Source: Marinobacter sp. BW6
GTDB lineage: Bacteria > Pseudomonadota > Gammaproteobacteria > Pseudomonadales > Oleiphilaceae
Direction: 5' to 3'
NCBI RefSeq assembly: GCF_008107725.1
Contig: NZ_VIRN01000064.1
Span: 744,001 to 808,000, forward strand
Length of the DNA: 64,000 bases
Below, piece after piece: positions 61,170 to 64,000 of the stretch. Under the pieces are notes generated by a model. It had not been told where the DNA came from. It saw only the letters and a program-made list of their open reading frames with translations, and did no database searches. The position numbers were made by a program, and so were the translations under genes. The stretch's first letter is position 1; the number at the start of each line of letters is the position of its first letter.

Positions 61170-61595
61170 ATGGGAGTTTCCGCTGCAGGTTATGACCTGA
61201 CACCATTGACCAAGGCACAGGTTGAAGCGAAAGCTGCGGATCTGACATCGGAGGAACGGCGTGTGCTGCTTGATCACGGCACCGAGCATCCGTTTTGTGG
61301 GACCCTGCTGGATAACAAGAAAGCCGGGGTGTATTACTGCCGGCTCTGCGATCTTCCTCTGTTCAGTTCGGACTCGAAGTTTGACTCGGGAACCGGCTGG
61401 CCAAGCTTCTTCCAGCCATTTGATCCGGAGCATATCCGGTACATTGAGGACACCAGTCTGGGTATGACCCGCACCGAAATTCGCTGTCCGCGTTGCGACA
61501 GCCATCTCGGCCATGTCTTTCCCGACGGCCCGCCGCCAACCGGGCAGCGCTATTGCCTGAACTCGGTTGCCATGGTGTTTCAGGAAAACGCCTGA
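61170..61595 (+). CDS. msrB: Peptide methionine sulfoxide reductase MsrB
   Basis: A 141-residue reductase of methionine-R-sulfoxide. The structural zinc is held by two CxxC pairs (CRLC near residue 53 and CPRC near 106). The catalytic Cys is in [11 protein letters not shown] near residue 131. [11 protein letters not shown] and [10 protein letters not shown] are also typical. AGGAGG precedes the ATG. It ends at a terminator shared with the convergent cytochrome gene. Confidence 0.96.
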   Translation: MGVSAAGYDLTPLTKAQVEAKAADLTSEERRVLLDHGTEHPFCGTLLDNKKAGVYYCRLCDLPLFSSDSKFDSGTGWPSFFQPFDPEHIRYIEDTSLGMTRTEIRCPRCDSHLGHVFPDGPPPTGQRYCLNSVAMVFQENA

Positions 61596-61606
61596 TTCGG
61601 AAGAGA

Positions 61607-61634
61607 GGGGGCCGACCGGGCCCCCGATTTTATT
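61607..61634. terminator. Rho-independent terminator between msrB and cytochrome gene
   Basis: GGGGGCC (61607-61613) and GGCCCCC (61619-61625) form a strong stem with a 5-base loop, followed by ATTTTATTT. It overlaps the stop of the convergent cytochrome gene. Confidence 0.85.
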
Positions 61635-61950
61635 TCTCCCCGCCTGTTACAGTCGCTACATAGTGCGCCACCGCCTGAATCTGTTCCTCAGACAATGACT
61701 CGTTGAACGCTGGCATGATACCGACCCCGCTGGTCACGGCATTGACCACCTGCTCCCTGGTGGGTTTGAGTTCATCCAGGTTTGGGCCGACGGCACCTGC
61801 CGAACCGGCGTCTGCCAACGTATGGCATATCGTGCAGGCGGGTTGTGCGTCCTGAGTGAATACTTGTTTCCCTTTGTCGAGGTCGCTGGCCATTGTCAGG
61901 GGCGACAGTCCGATCAGGACAATGATGCCCAGTACTGCAGTTTTTCTCAT
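61630..61950 (-). CDS. sorB: Monohaem cytochrome c, sulfite dehydrogenase subunit (SorB-like)
   Basis: A 106-residue periplasmic cytochrome. The signal peptide is MRKTAVLGIIVLIGLSPLTMA, the haem motif is CTICH near residue 40, and the axial Met is likely in VGIMPAFNESLSEEQ near residue 79. It directly follows the molybdenum sulfite dehydrogenase gene on the same strand (58 bases), the SorA-SorB arrangement in which this subunit accepts electrons from the Mo centre. A general c5-like role is an alternative. Confidence 0.85.
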   Translation of the reverse strand: MRKTAVLGIIVLIGLSPLTMASDLDKGKQVFTQDAQPACTICHTLADAGSAGAVGPNLDELKPTREQVVNAVTSGVGIMPAFNESLSEEQIQAVAHYVATVTGGEK

Positions 61951-62008
61951 GTTATTACTTTCCGCAAAGGTCGGAGCCGCCGTGTTCCCGGGTCGACCCC
62001 GCCAATGA

Positions 62009-63235
62009 TCAACTGATGGCAACCGTGACTCCGTGGTCGCTCCAGCCATTGTGGCCGTAGCCACGTTCATTCTCGGTCCGGCCCTCAGGCTGGGTGTTGC
62101 CCTCCACGTCGGTCGCGCGGCTGACAATCCGATGCTCGCCCGCTGGCAAATCTGTTGCCAGGACGAAAGGCCGCCAGGCATAGGGGCCGAGGTCCGGTCC
62201 GAGGAAGCGAGCCTGTTTCCAGGTTTTTCCGCCATCCACTGAGACGTCGATTTTTTCCAGCGCAACGGTGCCCCCGAAAGCAACGCCGTAGATCATGTTG
62301 CGGCCGGTCCGACCGCTTTCCAGGGGGGCGGTCACCCAGGATTTGACGTTCATTTCCCACATGGAGGGTTGATCCGGGGCGCCTTTCACACCGACATCGC
62401 GAATCCGGTAACCGGAGGCCTGGATCTTGGCGTCAGTCTGATTCTCGGTGAAGGCGACGTTCTTAACGTACTTCACGTTGTTCACGCCGTAGTAGCCTGG
62501 CACCACCATGCGTAAAGGGCCACCATGGGTGTGGGTCAGGGGCTCGTCGTTCATTTCCCAGGCCAGCAGGGCGCTGTCCATTGCTCGAGTCGGAACCGAG
62601 CGCTCAACCATCACCGTTTTCGGGTCCAGGCCGTCAGGCAGTGTCTCGCCACCGGTGCTGGTTATATAGCGTGCCCCATCAACGGGGCCGCCCAGAGCTT
62701 CCACAACATCCTTCAATGGCACACCGGTCCACATGATGCAGCCGGCAGCGCCAACAGACCATTGGGTACCACTTGCTCCATGAGGGAAGAAGGCGCGGCC
62801 GTTACCGGAACACTGCAATACGGACGCAACGGTGGTGATCCCCATCTGTTTCAGGTCGCCAACAGTCAGGGTTCCCGGATTTTTGACGCCCTCGATCCGC
62901 ACCTCCCAGACATCCGGGTTGTCGGTTACTGAGGCTGGTGGAGCAGGCAGGTTATTACGAACGAACAAACGGTCACTGGCGGTTATGACGCCATTGCCGA
63001 TCGCCCCCCGTTGGGTTTCCATGGTGTTGGTACTGTGGACAATCAGGGCGTTGCGTTCTTTCCAGGCGGCGTAATCCGGCAGTGATTTCGGTTCATCGGC
63101 TTTGGCAAGGGGCGTAAACCCCAGCACGCTTACCGCCGCCAGGGCGCCGGCGCTGCCAAGCAGCAGCGTGCGGCGGGTAGGGTTCTGCAAGCCCGGGTCA
63201 TTCGGGCCTCGCATCAGAGCTGTTTCCTGTTTCAT
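62009..63235 (-). CDS. sorA: Molybdopterin-dependent sulfite dehydrogenase, catalytic subunit (SorA-like)
   Basis: A 408-residue sulfite oxidase-family protein. The N-terminus RRTLLLGSAGALAAVSVLGF is a Tat signal, as expected for a periplasmic Mo enzyme. The Mo-ligand Cys is in SVLQCSGNGRAFF near residue 140. The C-terminal dimerisation domain is present (VDGGKTWKQARFLGPDLGPYAWRPFVL). It oxidises sulfite to sulfate and passes electrons to the neighbouring cytochrome. SoxC is a related alternative, but the monohaem partner and the absence of sox genes favour SorA. Confidence 0.88.
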   Translation of the reverse strand: MKQETALMRGPNDPGLQNPTRRTLLLGSAGALAAVSVLGFTPLAKADEPKSLPDYAAWKERNALIVHSTNTMETQRGAIGNGVITASDRLFVRNNLPAPPASVTDNPDVWEVRIEGVKNPGTLTVGDLKQMGITTVASVLQCSGNGRAFFPHGASGTQWSVGAAGCIMWTGVPLKDVVEALGGPVDGARYITSTGGETLPDGLDPKTVMVERSVPTRAMDSALLAWEMNDEPLTHTHGGPLRMVVPGYYGVNNVKYVKNVAFTENQTDAKIQASGYRIRDVGVKGAPDQPSMWEMNVKSWVTAPLESGRTGRNMIYGVAFGGTVALEKIDVSVDGGKTWKQARFLGPDLGPYAWRPFVLATDLPAGEHRIVSRATDVEGNTQPEGRTENERGYGHNGWSDHGVTVAIS

Positions 63236-63447
63236 GATCCCGTCTCCTTTTTAGGGTTGTCGTCGGACGGTGGGACTGCTCGTTCAATTCGGCACCGTTA
63301 TATCCTTATACCTTATAGGTAGTGGTCAAAAAATAATCAATACTTTTGTGCGTTATCCAATGGGTTTTTCAGTCGCTATAATTCGCCGCGACTGAAATCC
63401 CCATCAAGGCCGGGAACTAACGCAGGAAACAGAGAAGGGTAGCTGTG
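63236..63447. promoter_or_regulatory. Divergent intergenic region between sorA and acyltransferase
   Basis: About 210 bases. An AT-rich stretch from 63297 to 63345 (ATATCCTTATACCTTATAGG and AAAAAATAATC) is the probable promoter zone. No palindrome or small gene was seen. Confidence 0.3.
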
Positions 63448-64000
63448 ATGATTCGATTGAAGATGAATCCGCTAACGGAGTCGGCGACGCTTCTTCGGCG
63501 GGCGGGTGTGGTTCTGGGCAGTGTCGGACTGACAGCGCTTTTTTCCCTGCTGGTTTTGTTGAGGGCGTTGTTCGGAAGGTTGAACCGGCCCATCGTTGAT
63601 CAATACTGTCGTGAGTGGTCGGCGTCGCTGTTACGCCTGGTCCGTGCCAGCCTGACGGTGCGCGGGCAGGTGCCGGATTTCGGGGATGGCCGGCGCTACA
63701 TCATCATGTGCACCCATGCCAGCCACTATGATATTCCCGTTACCTTCGTTTCTTTGCCCGGCTCCATTCGCATGTTGGCGAAGAAGGAACTGTTCAGCAT
63801 TCCCCTGTTGGGACAAGCCATGCGTGCAGCGGAGTTTCCCTCCGTGGACCGGTCCAATCGGCAACGTGCGGTCAGAGACCTGGAGAAGGCCCGGGCGATG
63901 ATGGAAAGCGGAATCGTGCTTTGGGCCGCACCAGAAGGGACCCGTTCACCGGATGGTAAGCTTTTGCCATTCAAGAAAGGCTGTTTTCACCTGGCGCTGG
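63448..64000 (+). CDS. 1-acyl-sn-glycerol-3-phosphate acyltransferase, PlsC-like (partial)
   Basis: The first 184 residues of a lysophosphatidate acyltransferase, cut by the right edge. The frame starts at the ATG at 63448 (MIRLKMNPLTESATLLRRAG). One transmembrane segment lies near residues 22-42. The catalytic motif is HASHYD near residue 90, a variant of NHxSxxD. The glycerol-phosphate-binding motif APEGTRSPDGKLLPFKKG lies near residue 162. It acts at the inner membrane in phospholipid synthesis. Confidence 0.9.
   Translation, partial: MIRLKMNPLTESATLLRRAGVVLGSVGLTALFSLLVLLRALFGRLNRPIVDQYCREWSASLLRLVRASLTVRGQVPDFGDGRRYIIMCTHASHYDIPVTFVSLPGSIRMLAKKELFSIPLLGQAMRAAEFPSVDRSNRQRAVRDLEKARAMMESGIVLWAAPEGTRSPDGKLLPFKKGCFHLAL

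Noticed and set aside
62009..63235. SoxC of a thiosulfate-oxidising Sox system
   Set aside because: The partner is a small monohaem cytochrome rather than a dihaem SoxD, and no soxXYZAB genes are present.
1..64000. Prophage, integron, insertion sequence or genomic island borders
   Set aside because: No transposase, integrase, tRNA-linked repeat or long direct repeat was found, and base composition and gene density are even throughout.

Overview
The window is an ordinary chromosomal stretch of a Gram-negative gammaproteobacterium with about 57-60% GC, dense genes, short intergenic gaps and no rRNA, tRNA, phage, insertion sequence or CRISPR array. The combination of a wax ester synthase/diacylglycerol acyltransferase, a small polyhydroxyalkanoate-system protein, lipoproteins and porins, and a Pseudomonas-like quinoprotein alcohol oxidation cluster points to a marine heterotroph such as Marinobacter. 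This is an inference from gene content, not a database result.

Region 1 (1-6.1 kb) holds ubiquinone methylation (ubiE, with a probable ubiJ start cut by the left edge), a PHA-system protein, an unknown protein, an alpha/beta hydrolase, a wax ester synthase and a porin. Region 2 (6.1-20.8 kb) is the first half of a PQQ-dependent alcohol oxidation locus: a FIST-domain NosP-like sensor, a hybrid histidine kinase (NahK/ErcS'/PedS1 type), an ErbR/AgmR-type LuxR regulator, two ABC systems, beta-propeller and binding proteins, cytochrome c550 and the quinoprotein alcohol dehydrogenase. The dehydrogenase carries the extra Asp (D320-x-D322) that marks lanthanide-dependent enzymes. Region 4 (37.9-47.8 kb) is the second half: NAD aldehyde dehydrogenase, pqqABCDE, a PqqH-like S9 peptidase, the iron alcohol dehydrogenase ErcA and the hybrid kinase ErcS. 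Similar upstream elements (TACTACCAAG or GCACCAAAA-CCAAAGTACYAT) recur before the main transcription units of both halves and suggest one regulon.

Region 3 (20.8-37.5 kb) lies between the two halves and is a guanidine utilisation locus. Two minus-strand guanidine-I (ykkC) riboswitches, about 15 kb apart, head two operons. One encodes an ABC permease and ATPase. The other encodes the two DUF1989 carboxyguanidine deiminase subunits, a biotin-dependent guanidine/urea carboxylase and the ABC binding protein. Between them sit a MetX-like hydrolase, a type III glutamine synthetase, a class II aldolase, an Ada-like alkyltransferase, a duplicated-domain lipoprotein, and LuxR and TetR regulators. No allophanate hydrolase is present in the window.

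Region 5 (47.9-56.1 kb) is the least understood. A four-gene operon (CotH-like lipoprotein, VTC polyphosphate-polymerase domain protein, DUF4956 membrane protein, OprP-like porin) converges on a three-gene signalling operon (double-receiver protein, LuxR protein with a degenerate receiver, membrane histidine kinase). Both operons have the same 17-bp palindrome upstream (TGTARGA-N3-TCYTACA), which links them as a candidate envelope phosphate or polyphosphate system with its own regulator.

Region 6 (56.1-64 kb) has fumC, a CarS-like membrane protein, a metallophosphoesterase, a chromate transporter, msrA-msrB, a sulfite dehydrogenase pair (sorA-sorB type) and a PlsC acyltransferase cut by the right edge.
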